A DNA stretch of 64,000 bases, from contig NZ_FPBM01000004.1 of NCBI RefSeq assembly GCF_900116715.1, forward strand, positions 310,001-374,000, in the 5' to 3' direction. The notes under the pieces were generated by a model. That model saw only the letters and a program-made list of their open reading frames with translations, made no database searches and was not told the origin of the DNA. The stretch comes from Polaromonas sp. YR568. GTDB lineage: Bacteria > Pseudomonadota > Gammaproteobacteria > Burkholderiales > Burkholderiaceae_C. Of this stretch, positions 9,319 through 17,844 are shown in pieces. A program made the translations under genes and the position numbers. Every line of letters begins with the position of its first letter. The stretch's first letter is position 1.

Positions 9319-10860
9319 ATGAAAAAACTACTCGCTTCCCTTGTCCTGGGATTGAGCCTGCTGACAACCGGCGCCGTCATGGCGCAGGCCCCTGCGGCAG
9401 CACCCGCAGCTTCCGCCGCCGCAGAAGCCAAACCGGCTGAAGCAGCCGCACCGGCCGCCGCCGCAGCGGCCCCCGCTGCCGCAGCAGCAGCTTCGGCACC
9501 CGCCGCGGCCGCCGCACCAGCGCCCGTGCCCAACAAAGGCGACACCGGCTGGATGATGGTCTCCACCATCCTGGTGATCCTGATGACGATTCCCGGCCTG
9601 GCCTTGTTCTACGGCGGCCTGGTGCGCAGCAAGAACATGCTGTCGGTCCTGATGCAGGTCATGGTGACCTTCTCGATGATCGTCGTGCTGTGGTTCATCT
9701 ACGGCTACAGCCTGGCCTTCACCGAGGGCAACGCCTTCTTCGGCGGCTTTGACCGGCTCTTCATGAAGGGCATCTGGGACAACGTCGCGGGCACTTTCGC
9801 CAACGGCGCCACCTTCAGCAAGGGTGTCGTGATTCCCGAGATCGTGTTCGCCGCCTTCCAGGCCACCTTCGCCGGTATCACCTGCGCGCTGATCGTCGGC
9901 GCCTTTGCCGAACGCATCAAGTTCTCCGCCGTGCTGCTGTTCATGGTGATCTGGTTCACCTTCAGCTACGCACCGATGGCCCACATGGTCTGGTTCTGGA
10001 TGGGTCCTGACGCCTACACCGGCAAGGAAGTGGTCGACGCGATGAACGGCAAGGCCGGCTACATCTGGCAAATGGGCGCGCTTGATTTCGCAGGCGGCAC
10101 GGTGGTTCACATCAACGCCGCTGTCGCGGGCCTCGTCGGCGCCTACATGGTGGGCAAGCGCATCGGCTACGGCAAGGAAGCCATGGCGCCTCACAGCCTG
10201 ACGCTGACCATGGTCGGTGCCGCACTGCTGTGGGTGGGCTGGTTCGGTTTCAACGCCGGCTCCGCACTCGAGGCCAATGGTTTCGCAGCTCTGGCCTTCA
10301 TCAACACGCTGGGTGCTACTGCTGCTGCCGTGCTGGCATGGTGCATCGGTGAGGCGCTGATGCGCGGCAAGGCTTCCATGCTGGGCGCTGCATCCGGCGC
10401 TGTTGCCGGCCTGGTGGCCATCACTCCCGCAGCCGGCAACGTCGGCATCGGCGGCGGCCTCATCATCGGCCTGATCGCTGGTTTCGCCGGCCTCTGGGGC
10501 GTGAACGGCCTGAAGAAACTGCTGGGCGCTGACGACTCGCTGGACGTGTTCGGCGTGCACGGTGTCTGCGGTATTTTGGGCGCCCTGCTCACCGGCGTGT
10601 TCAATTCGCCAAGCCTGGGCGGCCCCAGCGCTGTTGCTGACTGGACCACCGTCGCCATGGTGGCGCCCGATGCGTACTCCATCGCAGGCCAGGTCTGGAT
10701 CCAGGCCAAGGCTGTGCTGATCACCGTGGTGTGGTCGGGTGTCGTGTCCTTCATCGCCTACAAGATTGTTGACCTGACCATCGGTCTGCGTGTCAGCGAA
10801 GAAGACGAACGCGAAGGCCTGGACATCACGTCCCACGGCGAAACCGCTTACAACCGATAA
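9319..10860 (+). CDS. amtB: ammonium transporter
   Basis: 513 residues. A cleavable signal peptide (1-23, ending VMAQ) precedes a roughly 45-residue Ala/Pro-rich linker, then eleven transmembrane helices of the Amt family. Pore residues are recognisable: GAFAERIKFSA, the first pore histidine in GGTVVHINAAVAGL and the second in LDVFGVHGVCG. The C-terminal tail GLDITSHGETAY fits the PII-interacting tail. It conducts ammonium into the cytoplasm under nitrogen limitation, gated by GlnK. The linker after the signal peptide is unusual and is shared with the second amtB at 58 kb. Confidence 0.95.
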   Translation: MKKLLASLVLGLSLLTTGAVMAQAPAAAPAASAAAEAKPAEAAAPAAAAAAPAAAAAASAPAAAAAPAPVPNKGDTGWMMVSTILVILMTIPGLALFYGGLVRSKNMLSVLMQVMVTFSMIVVLWFIYGYSLAFTEGNAFFGGFDRLFMKGIWDNVAGTFANGATFSKGVVIPEIVFAAFQATFAGITCALIVGAFAERIKFSAVLLFMVIWFTFSYAPMAHMVWFWMGPDAYTGKEVVDAMNGKAGYIWQMGALDFAGGTVVHINAAVAGLVGAYMVGKRIGYGKEAMAPHSLTLTMVGAALLWVGWFGFNAGSALEANGFAALAFINTLGATAAAVLAWCIGEALMRGKASMLGAASGAVAGLVAITPAAGNVGIGGGLIIGLIAGFAGLWGVNGLKKLLGADDSLDVFGVHGVCGILGALLTGVFNSPSLGGPSAVADWTTVAMVAPDAYSIAGQVWIQAKAVLITVVWSGVVSFIAYKIVDLTIGLRVSEEDEREGLDITSHGETAYNR

Positions 10861-10960
10861 AAGGGTTGAGGGGCTGCTCGCAAGAAGCAGCTCCCGCCGG
10901 GTCTTATCGCCGGGTTTGACCGGCACTGAATTTTTTACTGAGAGTCTCCTTTGGATGTTC

Positions 10961-10993
10961 AGCCCACCGGCGCAAGCAGGTGGGCTTTTTTTT
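10961..10993 (+). terminator. rho-independent terminator
   Basis: AGCCCACC (10961-10968) pairs with GGTGGGCT (10979-10986), followed by eight T in total. It closes the glnK-amtB unit about 100 bp after the amtB stop. Confidence 0.92.
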
Positions 10994-11066
10994 GGCTTTC
11001 ACAGGCTGCGGCGCCACCGGTGCTAACCTTGGGCGCTGATCCACCTCAGCAACCCAAGGAAGCCTC

Positions 11067-11993
11067 ATGACCTGGCAAACCGTTGTCTCCCAGCCCAGCG
11101 AACTGGGCGAGTCGCCGTTCTGGCACCCCGACGAGCAGATGCTCTACTGGGTCGACATTCCGGGCAAACACATTCACCGCTGCAACGTCTTCATGGGCAC
11201 GGTGGAAAGCTGGGCCATGCCGTCCGAGCCCGGCAGCATCGCGCCCGCCCGCACAGGAAGCGACAACAGCGGGCTGGTGATCTCATTGCGGGACGGCATC
11301 TACCGCGCCCGCGAGTGGGGCGCCGAGCTGCAGCCGCTCATGAAGGCCGGGCACGACACCGCCACCACCCGGTTCAACGACGGCAAGGCCGACCCGGTGG
11401 GCCGCTTCTGGGCCGGCACCATGTATGAGCCGCGCGACAAGTCCGTCGCCGAGCTTTTTTCCATCGACTGCCGCAGCAGCCTTGCACCGGTGGTCGAGCG
11501 CAAGGCCGGTGGCGCCATCATCGCCAACGGCCTGGCCTGGTCGCCCGACGCGGCCACCGTCTACTGGACGGACACACCCACGCACACCACCCACGCCTGG
11601 GACTGGGACCGCGAAAGCAACGCCATGACCAATCGCCGCGTGTTCCACCAGTGGCCGGGCAAACCGGCGGGCTGGCAGTTCGGCATGAGCGGCTACGGCG
11701 GGCGGCCCGACGGCGCGGCGGTCGACGTGCAGGGCAATTACTGGGTGGCCATGTTTGAAGGCGCGCGGCTTCTCAAACTGTCGCCGGCCGGTGAGCTGCT
11801 GGCCGACATCGCCGTGCCGGCGCAGTGCCCCACCATGCCCTGCTTTGGCGGGGACGACCTGCGCACGCTCTACATCACCACCGCGCGCTACAACCGGCCC
11901 GCCACCGAGCTGGCGGCCTATCCGTACTCGGGCTGCGTGTTCTCCATGCAGGTGGATGTGCCCGGCCTGCCGGTCAATTTCTTCACTGACTGA
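11067..11993 (+). CDS. SMP-30/gluconolactonase family protein
   Basis: 308 residues, typical for the six-bladed propeller family. LGESPFWHPDEQMLYWVDI at the start contains the metal-ligand Glu15, and ANGLAWSPD plus the NDGKADPVGRFWAGTM segment supply the expected Asn and Asp ligands. Members hydrolyse sugar-acid lactones (gluconolactone, arabinolactone and similar) with a divalent cation. The substrate cannot be told from sequence. It precedes glcE by about 90 bp on the same strand. Confidence 0.85.
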   Translation: MTWQTVVSQPSELGESPFWHPDEQMLYWVDIPGKHIHRCNVFMGTVESWAMPSEPGSIAPARTGSDNSGLVISLRDGIYRAREWGAELQPLMKAGHDTATTRFNDGKADPVGRFWAGTMYEPRDKSVAELFSIDCRSSLAPVVERKAGGAIIANGLAWSPDAATVYWTDTPTHTTHAWDWDRESNAMTNRRVFHQWPGKPAGWQFGMSGYGGRPDGAAVDVQGNYWVAMFEGARLLKLSPAGELLADIAVPAQCPTMPCFGGDDLRTLYITTARYNRPATELAAYPYSGCVFSMQVDVPGLPVNFFTD

Positions 11994-12085
11994 TCGGGCA
12001 GGCCAGCGGCCGCTGCAAAAAACCGAACAGGCCGCATGCAAAAAGATCAAACACCGGCCGGGAAGAGCCGCGTACCATCGCGCAC

Positions 12086-13186
12086 ATGGCTTTAGAGATC
12101 GATTCTGAGACTGACGATGTGACCGCTTCCCTGGCTGCCCGCGTGCGAAACGCCGCCGCGGCCTGCACCCCCCTGCGCATTCGCGGCGGCGGCAGCAAAG
12201 ACTTTTATGGGCAGGCCCTGGAGGGCGATATCCTGGACATGACGGCCTACACCGGCATCGTCAGCTATGAGCCCAGCGAACTCGTCGTCACCGTGCGCGC
12301 CGGCACCCCGTTGGCGGAGCTGGAGGCGCTGCTCGCCGCGCAAGGCCAATGCCTGCCCTTTGAACCGCCGCATTTTGGCGGCGGCGGTGCGCGCGCCACG
12401 GTGGGCGGCATGGTCGCCGGCGGCCTGAACGGCCCGGCCCGTGCCAGCGTGGGCGCCGTGCGCGACTACATGCTGGGCGTGGTGCTGCTCAACGGCAAGG
12501 GCGAGCGGCTGGTCTTTGGCGGCCAGGTGATGAAAAACGTGGCTGGTTACGACGTCTCGCGGCTAATGGCCGGCTCGCTCGGCACGCTGGGCGTGCTGCT
12601 GGAGGTGTCGCTCAAGGTCCTGCCCGTGGCGCCCATGGAGGCCACGCTGGTCTTCGACATGGACGAGGCGGCGGCCCTGCAACAACTCAACCGCTGGGGC
12701 ACCATGCCGCTGCCCGTCAACGCCTCCTGCTGGCGGGAGGATCGCTTGTACGTTCGTTTGCGTGGCGCGAAGGCAGCTGTTGCCGCCGCGCAAAAATCCA
12801 TGGGTGGAGAAGTTCTGGACAGCGACGCGGCCAGGCACTGGACTGCCCTGCGCGAGCAGGCCCAGCCCTTCTTTGCACTGCAAGCTGATGAATCGCTGTG
12901 GCGGCTCAGCGTGCCCGACACCGCACCCCCGCTTAACTTGGGCGAAACACTGGTGGAGTGGGGCGGTGCGCAGCGCTGGATCAAGCGGCCCGACGGCGAC
13001 GCAGGGCTTATCCGTAAAGCGGCTGAACAAGCTTCAGGCCACGCCACCCTGTTTCGCTCGGCCCGCAAATCCGTGCCGGTGTTTTCTGCGCTGGTGCCTC
13101 CGCTGGACCGCATTCACCGCGAACTCAAAAAGCAGTTTGACCCGGCAGGTGTGTTCAACCCGCACCGCATGTACGCAGACTTCTAA
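12086..13186 (+). CDS. glcE: glycolate oxidase FAD-binding subunit GlcE
   Basis: 366 residues. An FAD_binding_4 (PCMH-type) domain with PLRIRGGGSKDFYG and GGMVAGGLNGPARASVGAVRD is followed by the short GlcE C-terminal region ending FDPAGVFNPHRMY. With GlcD and GlcF it oxidises glycolate to glyoxylate and passes electrons to quinone. glcF follows 8 bp after the stop, so the two are co-transcribed. The catalytic subunit gene glcD, normally just upstream, is not here. Confidence 0.9.
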   Translation: MALEIDSETDDVTASLAARVRNAAAACTPLRIRGGGSKDFYGQALEGDILDMTAYTGIVSYEPSELVVTVRAGTPLAELEALLAAQGQCLPFEPPHFGGGGARATVGGMVAGGLNGPARASVGAVRDYMLGVVLLNGKGERLVFGGQVMKNVAGYDVSRLMAGSLGTLGVLLEVSLKVLPVAPMEATLVFDMDEAAALQQLNRWGTMPLPVNASCWREDRLYVRLRGAKAAVAAAQKSMGGEVLDSDAARHWTALREQAQPFFALQADESLWRLSVPDTAPPLNLGETLVEWGGAQRWIKRPDGDAGLIRKAAEQASGHATLFRSARKSVPVFSALVPPLDRIHRELKKQFDPAGVFNPHRMYADF

Positions 13187-13194
13187 GCCAAGCC

Positions 13195-14418
13195 ATGCAA
13201 ACCCATCTCGCCCCCGAATTCAAAAACACCACCGACGGCCTGGAGGCCGAAGCGATTCTGCGCAAGTGCGTGCACTGCGGCTTTTGCACGGCCACCTGCC
13301 CCACTTATCAATTGCTGGGTGATGAGCTTGACGGCCCGCGCGGCCGCATCTACCTCATCAAGCAGGTGCTCGAAGGCGAAGCACCCACACGAAAAACCCA
13401 GATGCACCTGGACAGGTGCCTGACCTGCCGCAACTGCGAAAGCACCTGCCCCAGCGGCGTTGAATACGGCCACCTGGTCGACATAGGTCGCAAGCTGGTC
13501 GACGAGCGCGTGCCACGCCCGGTGGGTGAAAACGCTTTGCGCTGGGCGCTTAAGGAAGGTCTGCCGTCACCGCTGTTTGCGCCCGCCATGAAGGCCGGCC
13601 AGGCGCTGCGCGGCCTGCTGCCTTCAGCGCTGCAGAACAAGGTGCCGGCCAAGCAAACGACTGGCGCGTGGCCGCAGCGCACGCATGCGCGCAAGATGCT
13701 GATGCTAGAAGGCTGCGTGCAGCCGGCCATGATGCCCAACATCAACGCCGCGACCGCGCGTGTCCTGGATGCGGCAGGCATTCAAACCGTCGTTGCGCCC
13801 AAGGCAGGTTGCTGCGGCGCCGTCAAATTCCACCTTAACGACCAGGACGGCGGCAAGGCCGAAATGCGGCGCAATATCAACGCCTGGTGGCCGCATGTGG
13901 AAGGCCAAGAGGTAGAGGCCATCATCATGAACGCCTCGGGCTGCGGTGTCACCGTCAAGGAATACGGCCATATCCTGAAAGACGACCCGGCCTATGCCGC
14001 CAAGGCAGCGCGTATCAGCGCCCTCACGCGCGACCTGAGCGAGCTGATGCCCGAGCTGGTCGGCGAGCTGCAGGGCAAGGTCACGGCGCGCGCCGGGGCC
14101 ATGGTGTTTCACCCGCCGTGCACACTGCAACACGGCCAGAAGCTGCGCGGTGGGGTGGAGACGCTGATGGCCGCGCTGGGCTTTGAGGTAAAGCTGGCCG
14201 CCAGTGAATCGCACCTGTGCTGCGGCTCGGCTGGCACGTATTCGGTGCTCAACCCCGACATCGCCTACCAGCTGCGCGACCGCAAGCTAGGCAACCTGCA
14301 AGCTACTGCGCCCGAAACCATCATCTCCGCCAACATCGGCTGCATCACCCACCTGCAAAGCGGCACTGCAACGCCGGTGCGGCACTGGGTTGAAGTGCTG
14401 GACGCTGCGCTCAACTAG
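13195..14418 (+). CDS. glcF: glycolate oxidase iron-sulfur subunit GlcF
   Basis: 407 residues. Two 4Fe-4S clusters near the N-terminus (CVHCGFCTATCPT and CLTCRNCESTCPSG) and two CCG-domain motifs later (KAGCCGAVKF and LCCGSAGTYS), the layout of GlcF. It carries electrons from the flavin subunits to the quinone pool at the inner membrane. Second gene of the glcEF pair. Confidence 0.93.
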   Translation: MQTHLAPEFKNTTDGLEAEAILRKCVHCGFCTATCPTYQLLGDELDGPRGRIYLIKQVLEGEAPTRKTQMHLDRCLTCRNCESTCPSGVEYGHLVDIGRKLVDERVPRPVGENALRWALKEGLPSPLFAPAMKAGQALRGLLPSALQNKVPAKQTTGAWPQRTHARKMLMLEGCVQPAMMPNINAATARVLDAAGIQTVVAPKAGCCGAVKFHLNDQDGGKAEMRRNINAWWPHVEGQEVEAIIMNASGCGVTVKEYGHILKDDPAYAAKAARISALTRDLSELMPELVGELQGKVTARAGAMVFHPPCTLQHGQKLRGGVETLMAALGFEVKLAASESHLCCGSAGTYSVLNPDIAYQLRDRKLGNLQATAPETIISANIGCITHLQSGTATPVRHWVEVLDAALN

Positions 14419-14429
14419 GTGTTCAGCAA

Positions 14430-14455
14430 GCTACTGACATCACGTTGTCAGTAGC
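14430..14455. repeat. stem-loop after glcF
   Basis: Perfect 10-bp arms GCTACTGACA (14430-14439) and TGTCAGTAGC (14446-14455) with a 6-nt loop, 11 bases after the glcF stop. No T-run follows. It may be a weak terminator, an mRNA 3'-end stabiliser, or a degenerate member of the GCTA-type repeat seen elsewhere in the window. Confidence 0.55.
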
Positions 14456-14498
14456 AGGTCCGCACCATCAAGGCTTCTTCACACAAAGAGAGCCTTCC

Positions 14499-14885
14499 AT
14501 GAAAAACGCCATCACCTGGTTTGAAATCCCCAGCACCCAGCTGGACAAGGCCCAGGCCTTTTACGAAGCGGTGCTGATCTGCAAACTGCGCCGCGAACCC
14601 ATGGGTCCGTCTGAAGGCGCGATCTTTCCGTACCAGGAAGGCGAGGGTAGCGATGCCGGCGTCGGCGGCGCGCTCATCGCAGGGCCCACGGCCGCAACGC
14701 CCGCTGCCGCCGGCACGCTGGTCTACCTCGATGCCTCGCCGTCGCTCGACGCCGCGCTGGCCCGTGCGGTCAAGGCCGGCGGCAAGATCGCCTTGCCGCG
14801 CCAGGCGCTGCCGCCCGGCCTGGGTTTCTTTGCGCACATTCTTGACCTGGACGGCAACCGCGTCGGTTTGCACGCACTGGCATGA
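14499..14885 (+). CDS. VOC (glyoxalase-like) family protein
   Basis: 128 residues with the beta-alpha-beta-beta-beta pattern of the vicinal oxygen chelate fold: [20 protein letters not shown] at the start and the closing [18 protein letters not shown] typical of PhnB/bleomycin-resistance-like members. The start at 14499 fits the fold; a longer upstream reading frame would run through the stem-loop. Substrate unknown. Overlaps the next gene by 4 bp (ATGA), so translation is coupled. Confidence 0.8.
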   Translation: MKNAITWFEIPSTQLDKAQAFYEAVLICKLRREPMGPSEGAIFPYQEGEGSDAGVGGALIAGPTAATPAAAGTLVYLDASPSLDAALARAVKAGGKIALPRQALPPGLGFFAHILDLDGNRVGLHALA

Positions 14886-15415
14886 GCCGCAAGAACTGGA
14901 TTGCAGTCGCCAGCGCCGAGCACGCCCGGCGCGGCTCTGCTGAACCGCTCAACGGATTCATGCAGGTTTGCCATGGCAAGTGCGCGCCGCTGCAGCGCGT
15001 GTCGCCGGGTGATCTTGTGGCTTACTACGCACCCACGCAGCGCATGGGCGGCGGCGACAGGCTGCAAGCCTTTGTCTCGCTGGGCGTGGTCCAGCCGGGT
15101 GCGCCCTATGCCCTGGACATGGGCGACGGCTTCAAGGCTTTTCGCCGTGATGTGGCTTATGTGGCGGCTGAAGAAGTCTCCATCCTGCCGTTACTCGAAC
15201 AGTTCGATTTTGTCGAAGATCCGCAGCGCTGGGGCTACAAGTTTCGCTTCGGCCTTTTTGACATCAGCGATCACGACATACGGATGATCGCGCGCGCCAT
15301 GCGGGCCGACCTGGCGGCGCTGGGCCTGGAGACCCGGCTCAGGCTGTCCAGAACGCCCGCGGCGCAAACCGCGGGCGCATCCTCCCTACGGCAAGCGAGC
15401 CTTAGCCTTTCGTGA
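14882..15415 (+). CDS. EVE/PUA-like domain protein
   Basis: 177 residues. [24 protein letters not shown], and [19 protein letters not shown] match the EVE domain of the UPF0310 type, related to PUA/YTH folds that bind modified bases in RNA or DNA. Start overlaps the VOC gene stop. The C-terminal 25 residues are low-complexity and its stop region overlaps the convergent DUF1330 gene by 14 bp. Confidence 0.75.
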   Translation: MSRKNWIAVASAEHARRGSAEPLNGFMQVCHGKCAPLQRVSPGDLVAYYAPTQRMGGGDRLQAFVSLGVVQPGAPYALDMGDGFKAFRRDVAYVAAEEVSILPLLEQFDFVEDPQRWGYKFRFGLFDISDHDIRMIARAMRADLAALGLETRLRLSRTPAAQTAGASSLRQASLSLS

Positions 15416-15728
15416 GGTAAGGAATGGTTCCGGCGACGTCGGTGTCGTCAATCATGTAAAGCTGGCTGACGCTGCCCGCCTGCCGCGCTTTGGCGTACGG
15501 CTGGTAGTCAGGGTCATTGACGAAGGCCTGCAGCGCAGCTTTGTTCGGAAACTGGATAACGGCCGACAGGCTGTAGTCCGGCCCCTTGCCTTCCAGCGAC
15601 GTGATGTTGCCGCTGCGTGACAAATACTTTCCGCCTTGTTTGGCGACCAGTTTGTGGACGTGGGTGGCGTAGTCGGGCACCCAGGCGTCGTTGGTGATTT
15701 TGACTTCGGCGATTAAAAATGCACTCAT
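15402..15728 (-). CDS. DUF1330 family protein
   Basis: 108 residues with the alpha-beta dimeric-barrel pattern of DUF1330 ([11 protein letters not shown]-like start, then [34 protein letters not shown]). No catalytic role is established for the family. Divergent from the HxlR regulator at 15938, across a region with paired inverted repeats, so it is the likely target of that regulator. Confidence 0.82.
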   Translation of the reverse strand: MSAFLIAEVKITNDAWVPDYATHVHKLVAKQGGKYLSRSGNITSLEGKGPDYSLSAVIQFPNKAALQAFVNDPDYQPYAKARQAGSVSQLYMIDDTDVAGTIPYLTKG

Positions 15729-15842
15729 GGGAATTGGCGTCTTTCAGGAAAAATTGAAGCGCCGGCAGGCCGGCACAACAGGAGAGTGGCGGGTCTGTCT
15801 GCACACCTCTTTTTGAAGTATCTGGCGATGGCGCGATCGCAT

Positions 15843-15886
15843 CCAGTCACGGAACTGGAGCGGCCAGTACAGTTTTATGACTGGCC
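15843..15886. promoter_or_regulatory. paired CCAGT/ACTGG dyads between DUF1330 and hxlR-type genes
   Basis: CCAGT (15843-15847) faces ACTGG (15854-15858), and GGCCAGT (15862-15868) faces ACTGGCC (15880-15886). Four half-sites with centres 11, 10 and 16 bp apart in a divergent promoter region are what one expects of an operator for a dimeric regulator, most simply the adjacent HxlR protein. Confidence 0.45.
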
Positions 15887-15937
15887 TTTGCGCGGCGGTG
15901 CGCCTATGCTGTCCCTGGACTCCAAGGACGCAAACCC

Positions 15938-16630
15938 ATGACACAAGCCAGCTACAAACAGTTTTGCCCCCTCGCCATGGCGGCCGAAGTGCTGTGCACG
16001 CGCTGGACCTTGGTCCTGGTGCGCGAGCTGATCGCCGGCTCCACGCGGTTTAACGACCTGCGGCGCGGCGTGCCCAAGATGTCGCCCACGCTGCTTTCGC
16101 AGCGCCTCAAAGAACTCGAGGCCTCCGGCGTCGTCGAGCGCAAGCGCATCCCTACCGAGAAGGATGTTTTTGAATACCACCTGACGGTGGCTGGGCGCGA
16201 GCTTGCTGGCGTGGTGGAAGCGCTCGGTTCCTGGGGCCAGAAGTGGGTCAGCACCGATGCGACGCTCAAGCACCTGGACCCCAGCCTGCTGATGTGGGAC
16301 ATGCGGCGCAACCTCAACCCGCTGCCCTTGCCGCGCCAGCGCACGGTGATCCAGTTCGTCTACGCCGACCTGCCGTCTACCCAGAGCCACTGGTGGCTGG
16401 TGGTGGAGCCCAAAGGCGAGGTCGACCTGTGCTGGGCCGACCCGGGGTTTGAGGTCAGCCTTTATGTGACGACGGATTTGCGCACCATGACTTCGATCTG
16501 GATGGGACTGACGTCCGTCGCCGAGGAGCGCGCCAGACTCAAGCTATCCGGCCCGCAGGACATCATCAAGTCCATGCAATCCTGGCTGGGGCTGAGCCCG
16601 TTTGCGCGTATCAAGAAGCTGGCGGCGTGA
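15938..16630 (+). CDS. HxlR family transcriptional regulator
   Basis: 230 residues. The first ~105 are the HxlR winged helix (CPLAMAAEVLCTRWTLVLVREL, then FNDLRRGVPKMSPTLLSQRLKELEASGVV). The C-terminal ~110 residues form an extra alpha-beta domain, perhaps SCP2-like, as in longer HxlR members. Acts as a DNA-binding dimer, probably on the divergent DUF1330 gene. Confidence 0.88.
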   Translation: MTQASYKQFCPLAMAAEVLCTRWTLVLVRELIAGSTRFNDLRRGVPKMSPTLLSQRLKELEASGVVERKRIPTEKDVFEYHLTVAGRELAGVVEALGSWGQKWVSTDATLKHLDPSLLMWDMRRNLNPLPLPRQRTVIQFVYADLPSTQSHWWLVVEPKGEVDLCWADPGFEVSLYVTTDLRTMTSIWMGLTSVAEERARLKLSGPQDIIKSMQSWLGLSPFARIKKLAA

Positions 16631-16637
16631 TTTCAGG

Positions 16638-17177
16638 TCAGGACGCCAGCAGGCGGTAAAACACCGTCGTGCCGCGCAGCCCGCCCCGTGGCATCAATGC
16701 GTAATCCGGAATCTCGCCCACACGCACCCAGCCCAGGCGCTCGTAGAGGCGGTCGGCCGTGCTGCCGGTGATGGTGTCCAGCACCAGCAGCGTCTTGCCG
16801 CAATCCCGCGCCAGGGTTTCTGCGCCGCGCATCAAAGCCTCTCCCAGGCCCTGGCTGCGCATGCGGCGGTGCACCAGCATCTTGGCCAGGTCGGCGCGGT
16901 GCGGCTGGTTCTCGGCCTGGGCCAGCACCAGCTGCACCGTGCCACAAATGCCTTGCGCGTCTTCGGCAACCAGCAGTGCGCGTTCGCCCGCGGCCACGCC
17001 TTGCGCCACACCGCGCCAGAACGCTGCGGCGCGCTCGTGCGTCAGCGGGTGCATAAAACTCACCGACGCGCCACCTTCGACGCAATCAACCAGCACGCCG
17101 GCGAGTTCGTTAATTTGCGCGGCGGTCAATGCGTGCAGGCGCCGCAAGCTCCAGGTGGGTTTGGAAGAAGTGTTCAT
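16638..17177 (-). CDS. GNAT family N-acetyltransferase
   Basis: 179 residues. The acetyl-CoA loop is visible as LVHRRMRSQGLGEALMRG, and YERLGWVRVGEIPDYALMPRG near the end is the usual strand-helix closing with a substrate loop. Substrate unknown. Its start overlaps the stop of the XRE-cupin regulator by 4 bp (ATGA), so the two form an operon. Confidence 0.87.
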   Translation of the reverse strand: MNTSSKPTWSLRRLHALTAAQINELAGVLVDCVEGGASVSFMHPLTHERAAAFWRGVAQGVAAGERALLVAEDAQGICGTVQLVLAQAENQPHRADLAKMLVHRRMRSQGLGEALMRGAETLARDCGKTLLVLDTITGSTADRLYERLGWVRVGEIPDYALMPRGGLRGTTVFYRLLAS

Positions 17178-17770
17178 CGTTTGCCGGTGGTTTCAGACGC
17201 GATCACCACCGCATAACGTGCGGGCTTTCGCGTGGGGTTGTGGAACATGGTGGGGCTATCCAGCTGCATGGCCAGGCAGTCGCCTTCGCGCAGGGCGTGG
17301 CGCGCATTGCCCACCGTGATGTCGATCGCGCCTTCAAGCACCCACACCTGCTGGTGCACACGCGCATCGCGCGCGCCGGTTTCAAAGGCCACACGTCCGC
17401 CCGGCGGGAAATGCACTTCAACAATCTGCATCGGCTGCGGCACGCCGGCCGGCGAGATGTTGCGCCGCAGGTAGCCGGAAGCCGGGTCTTGCCACTGTGT
17501 CTGCTCGGCACGCCGCGCCACCGGGCTGATGGGCGTCTGGGTGGCGGTGGGGGCGTCGAACAGCGAGGCCAGCATCACGCCCAGCGCAGTGGCGAGCTTT
17601 TCCAGCACCACGGCGGTGGGGCTGCTTTCACCGCGCTCGATCAGCGAGATCATCGAGCGGCTCACACCGCTGTGGGCGGCAAGTGCCTCCAGCGACAGGC
17701 CTTTGGCAGCGCGCAGCTCGCGCACGCGTTCGGCGATGCGCTGATTGAGGTCGAGGAGGGGTTCTTTCAT
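17174..17770 (-). CDS. XRE family regulator with C-terminal cupin sensor
   Basis: 198 residues. Residues 8-65 are a helix-turn-helix of the XRE/cro type (LSLEALAAHSGVSRSMISLIERGESSPTAV), followed by a cupin barrel (about 110-190; FPPGGRVAFETG, LREGDCLAMQLD) that likely binds a small effector. It probably represses its own operon with the downstream GNAT gene through the palindrome overlapping its start. Confidence 0.9.
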   Translation of the reverse strand: MKEPLLDLNQRIAERVRELRAAKGLSLEALAAHSGVSRSMISLIERGESSPTAVVLEKLATALGVMLASLFDAPTATQTPISPVARRAEQTQWQDPASGYLRRNISPAGVPQPMQIVEVHFPPGGRVAFETGARDARVHQQVWVLEGAIDITVGNARHALREGDCLAMQLDSPTMFHNPTRKPARYAVVIASETTGKR

Positions 17771-17792
17771 GATGGAATTAATTTTCCATCAT
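17769..17792. promoter_or_regulatory. operator-like palindrome over the XRE-cupin start codon
   Basis: ATGATGGAA (17769-17777) and TTCCATCAT (17784-17792) are perfect 9-bp arms around TTAATT. The left arm includes two bases of the start codon. It is conspicuously AT-rich in this GC-rich context. Autorepression is an inference from position. Confidence 0.55.
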
Positions 17793-17844
17793 ATTGGAAT
17801 TGATGTCCAGTGCCCCAACTGGACCGAAGTGAGGAGGCCTTGGC

